Assembly (NCBI RefSeq): GCF_000518985.1 | Contig: NZ_JAEQ01000010.1 | Location: 1 to 64,000, forward strand | Direction of reading: 5' to 3' | Source of the DNA: Chelativorans sp. J32 | GTDB lineage: Bacteria; Pseudomonadota; Alphaproteobacteria; Rhizobiales; Rhizobiaceae | DNA: 64,000 nt | In this document: in pieces, positions 46,196 to 53,640 of the stretch | Numbering within the stretch: the first letter of the stretch is position 1 | How the letters are laid out: the number at the start of each line of letters is the position of its first letter | Notes under the pieces: generated by a model | What the model was told of the DNA's origin: nothing | What the model saw: the letters and a program-made list of their open reading frames with translations, nothing else | Database searches by the model: none | Position numbers and translations under genes: made by a program

Positions 46196-46410
46196 ATGCA
46201 GATGAGACGGGACACGAATTTTGAGGTGTCGCGCGCAATTGGCGCGGGCATCGGAGAGAGATTACCCGACAGCTGCAAAGGCATCCCGCCTTTGCATTGC
46301 CTACCGGATCCGAAGACATGTTCCGGCACCTACTCGAAAAGCTCGATCACGTTGCAGGCGGCGATGCCATGAGGTCATTTGCATCCCGTTCCGGCGCGCA
46401 GCCACAGTAA
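46196..46410 (+). pseudogene. Frameshifted NepR-like small gene
   Basis: ATG 46196 begins MQMRRDTNFEVSRAIGAGIGE; from a GAGAGAG run (46254-46260) another frame continues EITRQLQRHPAFALPTGSEDMFRHLLEKLDHVAGG to a TAA near 46410. Joined, this resembles NepR-type anti-sigma factors (IG..LR ... F..LL..LD). Loss of one GA would restore one frame, so it is broken, phase-variable or a sequencing slip. In the gene-free stretch 45690-46772 this is the only protein-like signal that I see. Confidence 0.4.
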
Positions 46411-46699
46411 TGCTGCGAGCCGGAACGACCTCCCCCAGCCGCTCGGCCGATTCTGGCGCGAGCAACTCCAGATGCAACGAGAATATCTCTGCGCCATACA
46501 TTCGCTCGGGGACAGACGCTTCCAAGGATGATTTTCCCCCCAGGTGTGACGATCCTGGATCTACCTTGCAAGCAAGTGCCCGGGTATCCCCATGAACGAA
46601 GATCTCAGCGCGTGGCAGTGGCCGTGACGTCAGGAACTCCGGAGCCGCTTGCAGCCGGCGCTATCGTTCCAGCGAACATGCCAGGAACGACTGAAATAG

Positions 46700-47950
46700 T
46701 CGTAGTTTACAAAACCGTCCGAAGATTGGTTATGAGAACTGCCGGTCCTTGATTCGAAGAAGGGGATTCGGAATGTCTCAAAGCTATTATATCGGGCTGG
46801 ATGTCTCGGCCCGCAGTGTCAATCTCTGCGTCGTCGATCACGATGGCAACGTGGTGCATGAACGCAAGCTTTTCTCCGATCCGGAAGAGATCGCTCAGCA
46901 TATCCTGTCACTTCAGTTTCCGATCGTCCGCGTCGGTCTCGAGGCGGGGATGTTGTCACAGCATATCTATGGGTCGTTGGCGGAAGCCAACATTCCGGTT
47001 GTCTGCGTCGAAACCCGACACATGAAAGCAGCGCTGGCGGCGCAACTCAACAAGACAGACCGGCACGATGCGCGCGGGATTGCGCAGATGATGCGCGTCG
47101 GACTGTTCAAGCCGGTGCATGTGAAAACGCCCAACAGCCAGCGTCTCCGCACCATCCTCACCGCGCGGCAACTCCTGCGGAACAAGCTGCAGGACGTCGA
47201 AAACGAAATCCGCGGCCTCATCCGAAACTTCGGCTATCACCTCGGCAAGGTGACTGCTCGCGACTTCGAGTCTCGGGTGCGCGAGTTGATCGCTGACACG
47301 GACCTGCACACCGTGGCCGACGCTTTGCTGCTGGCGCGGCGCGGGTTGCGAGAGCAATTTGGCCGGTTGGATGACATGCTTGTCCGGTTAGCCCGCCAGG
47401 ATGAAGTGACACGCCGGTTCATGACCGTTCCCGGCGTCGGTCCTCTTGTCGCACTGACGTTCCGGGCGACGGTCGATGTTCCGGCCCGCTTCACGCGCTC
47501 ACGCACTGTCGGCGCCCACTTTGGACTGACACCACGCAAGCTACAATCCGGCGAAGTCGATCGCAACGGACGGATATCGAGATGGGGCGATGAGATGATG
47601 CGAAGCCTCCTCTATGAGGCCGCGCAAGTGCTGCTGACGCGCGTGAAACGGTGGTCGGCGCTCAAGGCATGGGGTGCACAGATCTCGCGACGCCGAGGCC
47701 ACAAGAAGGCAATCATCGCGTTGGCGCGGAAAATCGCTGTGATCCTCCATCGCATGTGGATCGACGGAACGGAATTCAACTGGGGCCAGCGGCCGGAAGG
47801 CGCAACTCCATCGGCATAAAGATTCGATCGGGTTGCTGCTCGATCGAGGCACTTCCCGTGAGGGGACGGGGAACGGCGAGCGCGCAAATACGACTTGACC
47901 GCCAAGGCCGATGCCGAGGTGATGTCGCAATTTAGATTGTCCCGCCGGTT
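46700..47950 (+). mobile_element. IS110-family insertion sequence (ends approximate)
   Basis: An intact IS110 transposase lies between the stress island and the regulatory genes, with about 100 unassigned bases before it and 200 after. IS110 elements lack long terminal repeats and the ends cannot be set by eye, so the limits are estimates. The noncoding flanks should hold the bridge RNA that guides IS110 target choice. Confidence 0.45.
46773..47819 (+). CDS. IS110-family transposase
   Basis: A 348-residue transposase. The N-terminal DEDD RuvC-like domain has YYIGLDVSARSVNLCVVD, VGLEAGMLSQHIY, VCVETRHMKAALAAQLNKTDRHDARGIAQM. A coiled coil follows, then the C-terminal transposase_20 domain with FMTVPGVGPLVALTFRATVDVPARF and the Ser-containing GAHFGLTPRKLQSGEVDRNGRISRWGDEMMRSLLYEAA. 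ATG 46773 is the start with GGGGATTCGGA before it. It recombines DNA under guidance of an RNA transcribed from the element's flank. It looks intact. Confidence 0.95.
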   Translation: MSQSYYIGLDVSARSVNLCVVDHDGNVVHERKLFSDPEEIAQHILSLQFPIVRVGLEAGMLSQHIYGSLAEANIPVVCVETRHMKAALAAQLNKTDRHDARGIAQMMRVGLFKPVHVKTPNSQRLRTILTARQLLRNKLQDVENEIRGLIRNFGYHLGKVTARDFESRVRELIADTDLHTVADALLLARRGLREQFGRLDDMLVRLARQDEVTRRFMTVPGVGPLVALTFRATVDVPARFTRSRTVGAHFGLTPRKLQSGEVDRNGRISRWGDEMMRSLLYEAAQVLLTRVKRWSALKAWGAQISRRRGHKKAIIALARKIAVILHRMWIDGTEFNWGQRPEGATPSA

Positions 47951-48020
47951 CCTCTGATCCCATCCTGTGGCGGTCTTGTACCGACCACGAAGAGAAGCAT
48001 GATCCTCGCGGGTGTGCCGC

Positions 48021-48239
48021 TCAAACCTCGTCGTCGGGCTCGACCAGATCGACGTGGCTGACGCCGAGGGCCTGGGCGAGTTCATACAGCGTAATCACGG
48101 TCGGATTCCTCCGCCCACGTTCGAGGCTGCTGAGATATTGCTGGCTGAAGCCGGAACGTGCTTCGACCTCTTCCTGAGTCAGGCCCTTCTCCCGACGCAG
48201 GCGGGCGAAGTTCCGGCCGACCAGTTTGCGCATGTCCAT
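48021..48239 (-). CDS. XRE-family regulator (QseC-like position)
   Basis: A 72-residue helix-turn-helix protein, essentially only the DNA-binding domain: NFARLRREKGLTQEEVEARSGFSQQYLSSLERGRRNPTVITLYELAQALG. It has a short acidic tail DLVEPDDEV. A perfect 12-bp inverted repeat lies just upstream of its start (48257-48293), a likely autoregulatory operator that could also control the divergent plus-strand genes. In rhizobial ICEs a small regulator, QseC, holds this place next to qseM; the likeness is by position and size. Confidence 0.85.
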   Translation of the reverse strand: MDMRKLVGRNFARLRREKGLTQEEVEARSGFSQQYLSSLERGRRNPTVITLYELAQALGVSHVDLVEPDDEV

Positions 48240-48256
48240 GCGCAGGAAGATCGCGA

Positions 48257-48293
48257 TTTACATACTATGAGTTTATCAACTATAGTATGTAAA
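48257..48293. promoter_or_regulatory. Perfect 12-bp palindromic operator between divergent regulators
   Basis: TTTACATACTAT (48257-48268) and ATAGTATGTAAA (48282-48293) are exact inverted copies, 13 bases apart; the spacer itself contains AGTT-TATC-AACT symmetry. It is AT-rich in a GC-rich region and lies between the XRE gene (start 48239, minus) and the plus-strand genes. Its size suits binding of two XRE dimers. Confidence 0.8.
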
Positions 48294-48394
48294 ATGTCCG
48301 CTCGAGAGTGACGGGTCTCTCGCTACTGGGTTGGTCCGAATAGAGAAGTCGTAGTTCTGGAGTGCGTGCGTATCCCGGTGGGAGGTGATCATGT

Positions 48395-48646
48395 ATGATC
48401 ACCGCTCGCCAATCTCGGGCTGCGCGCGCGTTACTGGGATGGACACAGGAGACGCTCGCCGACAAGGCCCAGGTCGCATTGACCGCACTCAAACGCCTCG
48501 AATCCCAAAGCGGGCTCGAGGTGTTCGAGTCCACCCGCGACCAGGTGCGCCGCGCTCTCGAAGCGGCCGGGATCGTTTTCTTGTCGACGGATAAGGGCGA
48601 GGGCGTGTTGCTGCAACACGATACGGTCAACACCGACAAACGGTGA
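48395..48646 (+). CDS. XRE-family regulator
   Basis: An 83-residue protein with ITARQSRAARALLGWTQETLADKAQVALTALKRLESQSGLEVFESTRDQVRRALEAAGIVFL. This is the compact HTH type common on rhizobial plasmids and ICEs, where the tail ends with a short beta hairpin. It may be the antagonist of the minus-strand XRE protein. GGAGG lies before the start (ATG 48395 chosen; ATG 48391 is out of frame). Confidence 0.85.
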   Translation: MITARQSRAARALLGWTQETLADKAQVALTALKRLESQSGLEVFESTRDQVRRALEAAGIVFLSTDKGEGVLLQHDTVNTDKR

Positions 48647-48739
48647 AACAGCGGCCAGCGTGATGTCAGGTTCTCGTCAAAAGGAATGGCTATCTTCCGC
48701 CGAAGATGGTTAACAAATACGTTACCCGAACGTGAGCGA

Positions 48740-49018
48740 ATGATGGGCCGCGCGACACAGACATATCTCGACACACCACCGTCCAGCCAGACGCTGACGT
48801 CTTATGATCGCGAGCATATGAAACTCTACATGCGCCTTCTCGATGCCGAGCGTGATGGCGCCGATTGGCGCGAAGCTGTGCAGGTTCTCTTTGGCCTCGA
48901 TCCAGAGTGCGATCCCGACCGCTGCCGCTCCATCCATGATACTCATCTCGCTCGCGCGCATTGGATGACCGAACACGGCTACCGCGAACTGGTCCGCGAA
49001 AGCCAGCGCAATTCCTGA
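48740..49018 (+). CDS. DUF2285-only protein (QseM-like antiactivator)
   Basis: A 92-residue protein made of one DUF2285-type domain: YDREHMKLYMRLLDAERDGADWREAVQVLFGLDPECDPDRCRSIHDTHLARAHWMTEHGYRELV. It is acidic (many Asp and Glu), as QseM of ICEMlSymR7A is, and lacks a DUF6499 domain. QseM binds the DUF6499 part of the activator FseA and stops excision. An FseA-like gene follows 112 bases later. The start is uncertain (48686 also open). Confidence 0.7.
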   Translation: MMGRATQTYLDTPPSSQTLTSYDREHMKLYMRLLDAERDGADWREAVQVLFGLDPECDPDRCRSIHDTHLARAHWMTEHGYRELVRESQRNS

Positions 49019-49097
49019 CGCGTGATGCGTGCCGCGCATCACCTGTTGACCATCGCCTGACTTCCTCAATTCAACGCGTGCGGGAATCCTGACCCTT

Positions 49098-49112
49098 CTC
49101 AATTCGTTTGAG
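49098..49112. promoter_or_regulatory. Inverted repeat before the FseA-like gene
   Basis: CTCAA (49098-49102) and TTGAG (49108-49112) flank TTCGT. It lies 18 bases before the start codon, between the DUF2285 gene and the DUF6499 gene, and may be an operator. Short arms; tentative. Confidence 0.3.
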
Positions 49113-49130
49113 TAGACCCGGGAGGCCGCG

Positions 49131-49902
49131 ATGACCCCTGACGCATCGACTTGGCGTTCGTCGGCGCAATACGACCATCTGGATGAACTGACGGCATCCG
49201 ATCTGGCCTGGGAATGGCTGCGCCGCAATGACGATTATGACGCAGATTTTGAAGCCTCAATTGCCGACCATGGAGACCCCCAACCGCTGACCGAACGGAT
49301 CCGGCAGCGCTGGGGGTTGCGATTTCCCTGTCGATCCGCTGGTCCCGCCACCCGATGCGCCGGTCTTCTGGCTCCCAGCGGAGGACACAAGTGTGGTGGT
49401 GCTGACCGAAGCCCCTTCGGAACTTGACGACAGCACTGACGGCGCTCCGCCGAACTGGCGCCTCGACTTCTCGGTCGAGAACGCTGGCGCGGAGTTCCAT
49501 GTCCCGCTTGGCAATGGGCGGAAGCTCCAGATCTTCGACGGCGCCATTATGGGGGACGCGATCGCGGTCGCCGTCGTCCCTCTCAGCCTCGCCGGTTTCG
49601 ACCGGATCGAGGCCATTCAACGCTTCCTTTCGGCCCTGCATGGTCGCGCGATCCCGCCGGATACGCGCCTGACACGCCAGCAACGCGCGCGCCTCCGACG
49701 GATGCTGCGGGCCTTCGATGGCCATCGGGCCGGCGCGACGCAGCAGGAGATCGCGCGGGTTCTTCTGAACACCGGCCGGCTTGAGCGGGACGAATGGCAG
49801 GCGTCCTCGGCCCGTCATGCCATCAAGGCATTCCTGCGCGACGCCCGTTCCATGGTCGCCGGCGGTTATCGGAAACTCCTGCGTCATCGCCGCCCACGAT
49901 AA
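49131..49902 (+). CDS. FseA-like DUF6499-DUF2285 activator needing a +1 frameshift
   Basis: The zero frame (49131-49427) codes for a DUF6499 domain: WRSSAQYDHLDELTASDLAWEWLRRNDDYDADFEASI, then RWGLRFP. The +1 frame continues VDPLVPPPDAPVFWLPAED and a DUF2285 domain ending MLRAFDGHRAGATQQEIARVLL ... AGGYRKLL at 49902. The join lies at CCC-T (49326-49329). In ICEMlSymR7A the activator FseA is made from two frames (msi172, msi171) by programmed +1 frameshifting, so the split here is probably functional. Without a shift the product is a 98-residue DUF6499 protein. Confidence 0.8.
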
Positions 49903-50041
49903 CGCGATCCTTTGCCCTGATGGTGGGCGATTTCGATACCCCCCAACTTCGCCCTGCAACTCGCCGCTCTTCCTGCGCCACCGTGGTCATTGCCCGCCGC
50001 TGATCCGCAGCGGCCGCTTGCAACCCCACGGAGGCCCGATC

Positions 50042-50323
50042 ATGCCACATGAACCCGTCGTCCTGCCGCCGCGTTTTCTACGGACCAAGGAGGCCGCGAC
50101 CTTTCTCAGCCTCTCGGCCCGGACCCTCGAAAAGCACCGCACCTACGGAACCGGGCCAGCCTATCGCAAGCTTGGCGGCCGTGTGGTCTATGCCATCGAC
50201 GATCTTGAGGCCTGGACCGAGCGCGGCGCGGTGACCTCCACCTCCGATCCGCGCGGCTCCGTGCTGCCCGCCAAGCGTCATGCGTTTCCGTCCGGCCCGC
50301 AGGCCGGTCGTTACGCCCGCTGA
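50042..50323 (+). CDS. AlpA/MerR-like DNA-binding protein (RdfS-like)
   Basis: A 93-residue protein with a winged helix-turn-helix: PPRFLRTKEAATFLSLSARTLEKHRTYGTGPAYRKLGGRVVYAIDDLEAWTERGAVTSTSDPR. It is of the AlpA/excisionase-like type and holds the place of RdfS, the recombination directionality factor activated by FseA in rhizobial ICEs. GGAGG is well placed before ATG 50042. The integrase here is a serine enzyme while RdfS-type factors serve tyrosine integrases, so its job may instead be control of repA, 19 bases downstream. Confidence 0.82.
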   Translation: MPHEPVVLPPRFLRTKEAATFLSLSARTLEKHRTYGTGPAYRKLGGRVVYAIDDLEAWTERGAVTSTSDPRGSVLPAKRHAFPSGPQAGRYAR

Positions 50324-50341
50324 TCGCAGCCGGTTCCCTTC

Positions 50342-51517
50342 ATGACGGTGCGACGCCGATCCCTTTCTGAGCGCGGGCAGCTCGACCTGTTCCGGGCGCT
50401 CCCCGGCGATTTCGCGCCACGAGACGCGCAGGATCTCATGGCCTATCCCTTCTTCTCCCTCGCCAAGTCGAAGCGCATCGCGCCCATCGACTTCGCCGCC
50501 GGCAATGTCTCCATCCGGGTCGAGGCTGTTCCCGATCACGGCATGGCCACGATCTGGGACGCCGATATTCTGATCTGGGCGGCGAGCCAGATCGTCGAAG
50601 CCCGCGACAGCGGCCTTCGCACCTCCCGGCTGATGGCCGCCACGCCCTACGAGATTCTCACCTATGTCGGGCGCGGCACCGGCTTGCGCGACTATCAGCG
50701 CCTGAAGGCGGCGCTCGACCGGCTGCAATCGACCACGATTTCCACCTCGATCCGCCAGCCGGTCGAAGGGCGCCGGCATCGCTTCTCCTGGATCAACGAA
50801 TGGCAGGAACGCACCGACCATAGCGGCAGACCCGATGGCATCGAGATGATCGTGCCGGACTGGTTCTACCAGGCCGTCCTCGACGATGCGCTCGTGCTGA
50901 CCATCGACCGGACCTATTTCGATCTCACCGGCGGCCTCGACCGCTGGCTCTACCGCCTGGTGCGCAAGCACGGCGGCCGCCAGCGCGATGGCTGGCGGTT
51001 CGATTTCCGTCACCTTCACCAGAAATCCGGCAGCCTGTCGCCGTTCAAGCGCTTCGCCTTCGAGTTGCGCGACATCATCCGGCGCCAGCCGCTGCCGGGC
51101 TATTCGCTGTTTCTCGAGGCCGAGGTCGGCGGGCGAATGCAGCTGGCCTTCGAGCCGCTCGCGCCCTGTGGAAAACCTGTGGATGGCCTCGTGCTATCGG
51201 GAACCCGGACTATCGTGCTATCGGGAACCGGAGGCTCGTGCTATCAGGAACCGAAACCGGGCTTAACACCCGGAACCCATTCAGGAAATCGCGCCCTTAA
51301 CTTAGAGTCTAACAAAGAGTCTAACTTTGAAGAGCGCGCGCGCGATGTGGAAAACCTCATCCGCGACACCGCCAGAAGCCTTGGTAGAGCCGCTAAGAAG
51401 AGGGCATCCGACGCCCCGGCATCGCCTCGACCGGCATCTGATCGAGGCGCAACCGAGGCTCCTGAATCTGCAGAAAGACCCCGCCTGCCTCTCGATCTGC
51501 CGGGGGGGTGCAAATGA
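50342..51517 (+). CDS. repA: RepA-type replication initiator (RPA family)
   Basis: A 391-residue initiator: LMAYPFFSLAKSKRIAPIDF, DADILIWAASQIVEA, YEILTYVGRGTG-RDYQRLKAALDRLQSTTISTS, and ALVLTIDRTYFDLTGGLDRWLYRLVRKHGG, the RPA (PF10134-type) core. The C-terminus is a Pro/Arg/Ala-rich tail that contains three 17-bp direct repeats in its DNA (51189-51252). It would start replication of the excised circle from an origin near these repeats. It overlaps parA by 4 bases. Confidence 0.92.
   Translation: MTVRRRSLSERGQLDLFRALPGDFAPRDAQDLMAYPFFSLAKSKRIAPIDFAAGNVSIRVEAVPDHGMATIWDADILIWAASQIVEARDSGLRTSRLMAATPYEILTYVGRGTGLRDYQRLKAALDRLQSTTISTSIRQPVEGRRHRFSWINEWQERTDHSGRPDGIEMIVPDWFYQAVLDDALVLTIDRTYFDLTGGLDRWLYRLVRKHGGRQRDGWRFDFRHLHQKSGSLSPFKRFAFELRDIIRRQPLPGYSLFLEAEVGGRMQLAFEPLAPCGKPVDGLVLSGTRTIVLSGTGGSCYQEPKPGLTPGTHSGNRALNLESNKESNFEERARDVENLIRDTARSLGRAAKKRASDAPASPRPASDRGATEAPESAERPRLPLDLPGGCK
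51189..51252 (+). repeat. Three iteron-like 17-bp direct repeats inside repA
   Basis: TCGTGCTATCGGGAACC occurs at 51189-51205 and 51213-51229, and with one change (TCAGG) at 51236-51252, at spacings of 24 and 23 bases. This is near-helical spacing, as for iterons bound by a Rep protein. They lie in the 3' part of repA, and a likely origin of replication is here or just after. Confidence 0.8.
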
Positions 51518-52167
51518 TCATCGCGCTCCTCAACCAGAAGGGCGGTGTCGGCAAGACGACGCTGGCGCTGCATCTTGCCGGTGAACTGGCTCAGGGTGGC
51601 AAGCGCGTCACCCTGATCGACGCCGATCCGCAAGGCTCCGCCCTCGACTGGTCGCAACAACGCGCGCGTGAGGGCCTGCCACGCGCCTTCGGCACCGTTG
51701 GCCTGGCCCGCGACACGCTGCATCGCGAAGCGCCCGAACTCGCCCGCGATGTCGATCGCATCGTCATCGACGGGCCACCGCGCGTCGCCGGCCTCATGCG
51801 CTCCGCGCTGCTCGCCGCCGATCTCGTGCTGATCCCGGTGCAGCCATCGCCGTTCGACGGCTGGGCTTCGGCGGAGATGCTCGCCCTCCTGGCGGAGGCG
51901 CGCATCTACCGGCCCCAGCTCGTTGCCCGCTTCGTGCTCAACCGCTGCGGTGCCCGCACCGTCATCGCCCGCGAGACCGCCGAGACGCTGGCGGACCACG
52001 ATCCTCCCGTGCTCACCAGCGCCATCGGCCAGCGCGTCGTCTTCGCCGACGCCGCGCAGACCGGGCGGCTCGTCCGCGAGATCGGGCGCCGATCACCCGC
52101 CGCGCGCGAGATTGCCGCCCTGGCCGCCGAGATCGGCCTGCTGGGGATCGGGAGGGTATCGGCATGA
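51514..52167 (+). CDS. parA: ParA-family partition ATPase
   Basis: A 217-residue ParA/MinD ATPase with the deviant Walker A KGGVGKTT (9-16), IDADPQGSALDW and IVIDGPPR. It is short and lacks an N-terminal DNA-binding domain (type Ib). It would position the replicating ICE with a small DNA-binding partner, most likely the RHH protein at 52904; the large ParB at 19.6 kb is far away. The ATG at 51514 overlaps the repA stop. Confidence 0.95.
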   Translation: MIIALLNQKGGVGKTTLALHLAGELAQGGKRVTLIDADPQGSALDWSQQRAREGLPRAFGTVGLARDTLHREAPELARDVDRIVIDGPPRVAGLMRSALLAADLVLIPVQPSPFDGWASAEMLALLAEARIYRPQLVARFVLNRCGARTVIARETAETLADHDPPVLTSAIGQRVVFADAAQTGRLVREIGRRSPAAREIAALAAEIGLLGIGRVSA

Positions 52168-52907
52168 CGATCCTTACCGGCGACTGCCGCGAAGAAATGC
52201 CCTGGCACGCACCCTACGACATGATCATCGCCGATCCGCCCTATGGCGACACTTCGCTCGCCTGGGATCGGCGCGTCGAGGGCTGGGTCGTGCTGGCGCG
52301 CGCCGCCCTCAGGCCGACCGGCTCGCTCTGGGTCTTCGGCTCGCTGCGCAGCTTCATGGCGACCGCCGACCGCTTCACTGACGCCGGCTTGCGGATCGCG
52401 CAGGAGATCGTCTGGGAAAAGCAGAACGGCACCGGCTTTCATGCCGACCGCTTCAAGCGGGTGCATGAACTGGCCGTCCAGTTCTATCCCGCCGAGACCG
52501 CTTGGCGTGACATCTACAACGACGTCCAGACCACGCCCGACGCGACGGCCCGCACGGTGCGGCGCAAGCAGCGCCCGCCCCATACCGGCCAGATCGACGC
52601 CGGCCATTATGTCAGCCATGACGGCGGGCCGCGCCTCATGCGCTCGGTCATCTACCTGCGCAACTGCCACGGCCGCGCCATCCATCCGACCGAAAAGCCG
52701 TCGGCGCTCCTGGAGATCCTGATCCGCACGAGCTGCCCCGAAGGCGGCCTGGTCGGCGACTGGTTCGCCGGTTCCGGCGCGGCCGGGGAAGCCTGCCGGC
52801 TTTCCGGCCGGCGCTATCTCGGCTGCGAGATCGACCCCGACATGGCCGAGTGCGCGCGGGCGCGCATCGCCACCGTGCTGCCATTCCATGACGGAATTTC
52901 GTCATGA
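52164..52907 (+). CDS. DNA methyltransferase (DPPY type)
   Basis: A 247-residue N6-adenine/N4-cytosine-type methylase with the catalytic DPPY (IIADPPYGDTSLAWDRR) at about residues 23-35, then NGTGFHADRFKRVHE, and a C-terminal SAM-binding FAGSG (VGDWFAGSGAAGEACRLSGRRYLGCEID). The order DPPY before FAGSG is the beta class. No restriction enzyme is next to it. It probably modifies ICE DNA against restriction or marks the origin. Overlaps parA by 4 bases. Confidence 0.92.
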   Translation: MTILTGDCREEMPWHAPYDMIIADPPYGDTSLAWDRRVEGWVVLARAALRPTGSLWVFGSLRSFMATADRFTDAGLRIAQEIVWEKQNGTGFHADRFKRVHELAVQFYPAETAWRDIYNDVQTTPDATARTVRRKQRPPHTGQIDAGHYVSHDGGPRLMRSVIYLRNCHGRAIHPTEKPSALLEILIRTSCPEGGLVGDWFAGSGAAGEACRLSGRRYLGCEIDPDMAECARARIATVLPFHDGISS

Positions 52908-53158
52908 CGGCGCGCACCGAGAAGCGCTGCTTCGCTACGCGCCCGGCCGATCCCGATAGCTGGATCAAGGCCGGCGACGCGCCGCCAAAGCGCACGGATA
53001 CCGCCGACGCCTATTCGGCGCGGCTGACCGTGGACATCACGCCGGCGCTGCGCGGCCGCATCAAGATCGCGGCCTTCCAGCGCGGCATCACCGTCGCCGA
53101 CATGCTGCGCGACCTGCTGGCGCGCGAGTTTCCCGACATAGGGGGAGACCGCCCATGA
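52904..53158 (+). CDS. Small ribbon-helix-helix-like protein, possible partition partner
   Basis: An 84-residue protein: a disordered N-terminal half with RTDTADAYSARLTVDITPALRGRIKIAAFQRGITVADMLRDLLAREF in the second half, which fits a ribbon-helix-helix fold of the ParG type. It overlaps the methylase by 4 bases and the DUF2840 gene by 4. It could be the centromere-binding partner of ParA. Confidence 0.8.
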   Translation: MTARTEKRCFATRPADPDSWIKAGDAPPKRTDTADAYSARLTVDITPALRGRIKIAAFQRGITVADMLRDLLAREFPDIGGDRP

Positions 53159-53640
53159 TCGGCATCGACGCCCATGACGGCGATCTGACCCGCGCGGAAC
53201 TGACCTGGGTGGAAGGCAAGACCGAATACTGGATCAGATTCGGCCATGCGACTGGTGAGCAGATCCTCGATCGCAACCGGCGTGTTGTATTCTTCCATCC
53301 CGGCACGGTGTTTGCGTTCGTCCGCTGGGCGGCGAACGACCACGGCACGATCATTTCGCGCCTCGACATCCTGCGCGCGGTTGCGCCGGGCCAGTCCTAT
53401 CAGACGCTGCCCTTCGTCCGTCCAGGCGGCGAAATCCTGCTGAAGATCGAAGGCTGGCCGAAGGTCGAGGCTGTCCTTCGCCATGTCGACGGGATCGAGG
53501 CCATAGGTGTCGATCCGGCCCAAGTCGATCCCGATCATTGGCGGCACGTCTCCCACTGGATAAACGCAGGCGAAGCGCCGCGTCCCTACACCGCGGAGCG
53601 TCATCAGGCATGGCTCTGGCGGCGGGAGATCGCCCCATGA
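53155..53640 (+). CDS. DUF2840 domain protein
   Basis: A 161-residue protein of the DUF2840 family: LTWVEGKTEYWIRFGHATGEQILDRNRRVVFFHPGTVFAFVRWAANDHGTIISRLDILRAV and a second WRHVSHWINAGEAPRPYTAERHQAWLWRREI. It is standard between the partition and TraF genes of this ICE type. Function unknown. Overlaps both neighbours by 4 bases, so it is part of a single operon running from repA. Confidence 0.9.
   Translation: MIGIDAHDGDLTRAELTWVEGKTEYWIRFGHATGEQILDRNRRVVFFHPGTVFAFVRWAANDHGTIISRLDILRAVAPGQSYQTLPFVRPGGEILLKIEGWPKVEAVLRHVDGIEAIGVDPAQVDPDHWRHVSHWINAGEAPRPYTAERHQAWLWRREIAP

Noticed and set aside
45691-46329. Open frames of 125 and 156 codons on the two strands upstream of the hsp20 genes
   Set aside because: Neither has a plausible ribosome site or protein-like composition, and they overlap each other and the candidate heat-shock promoter.
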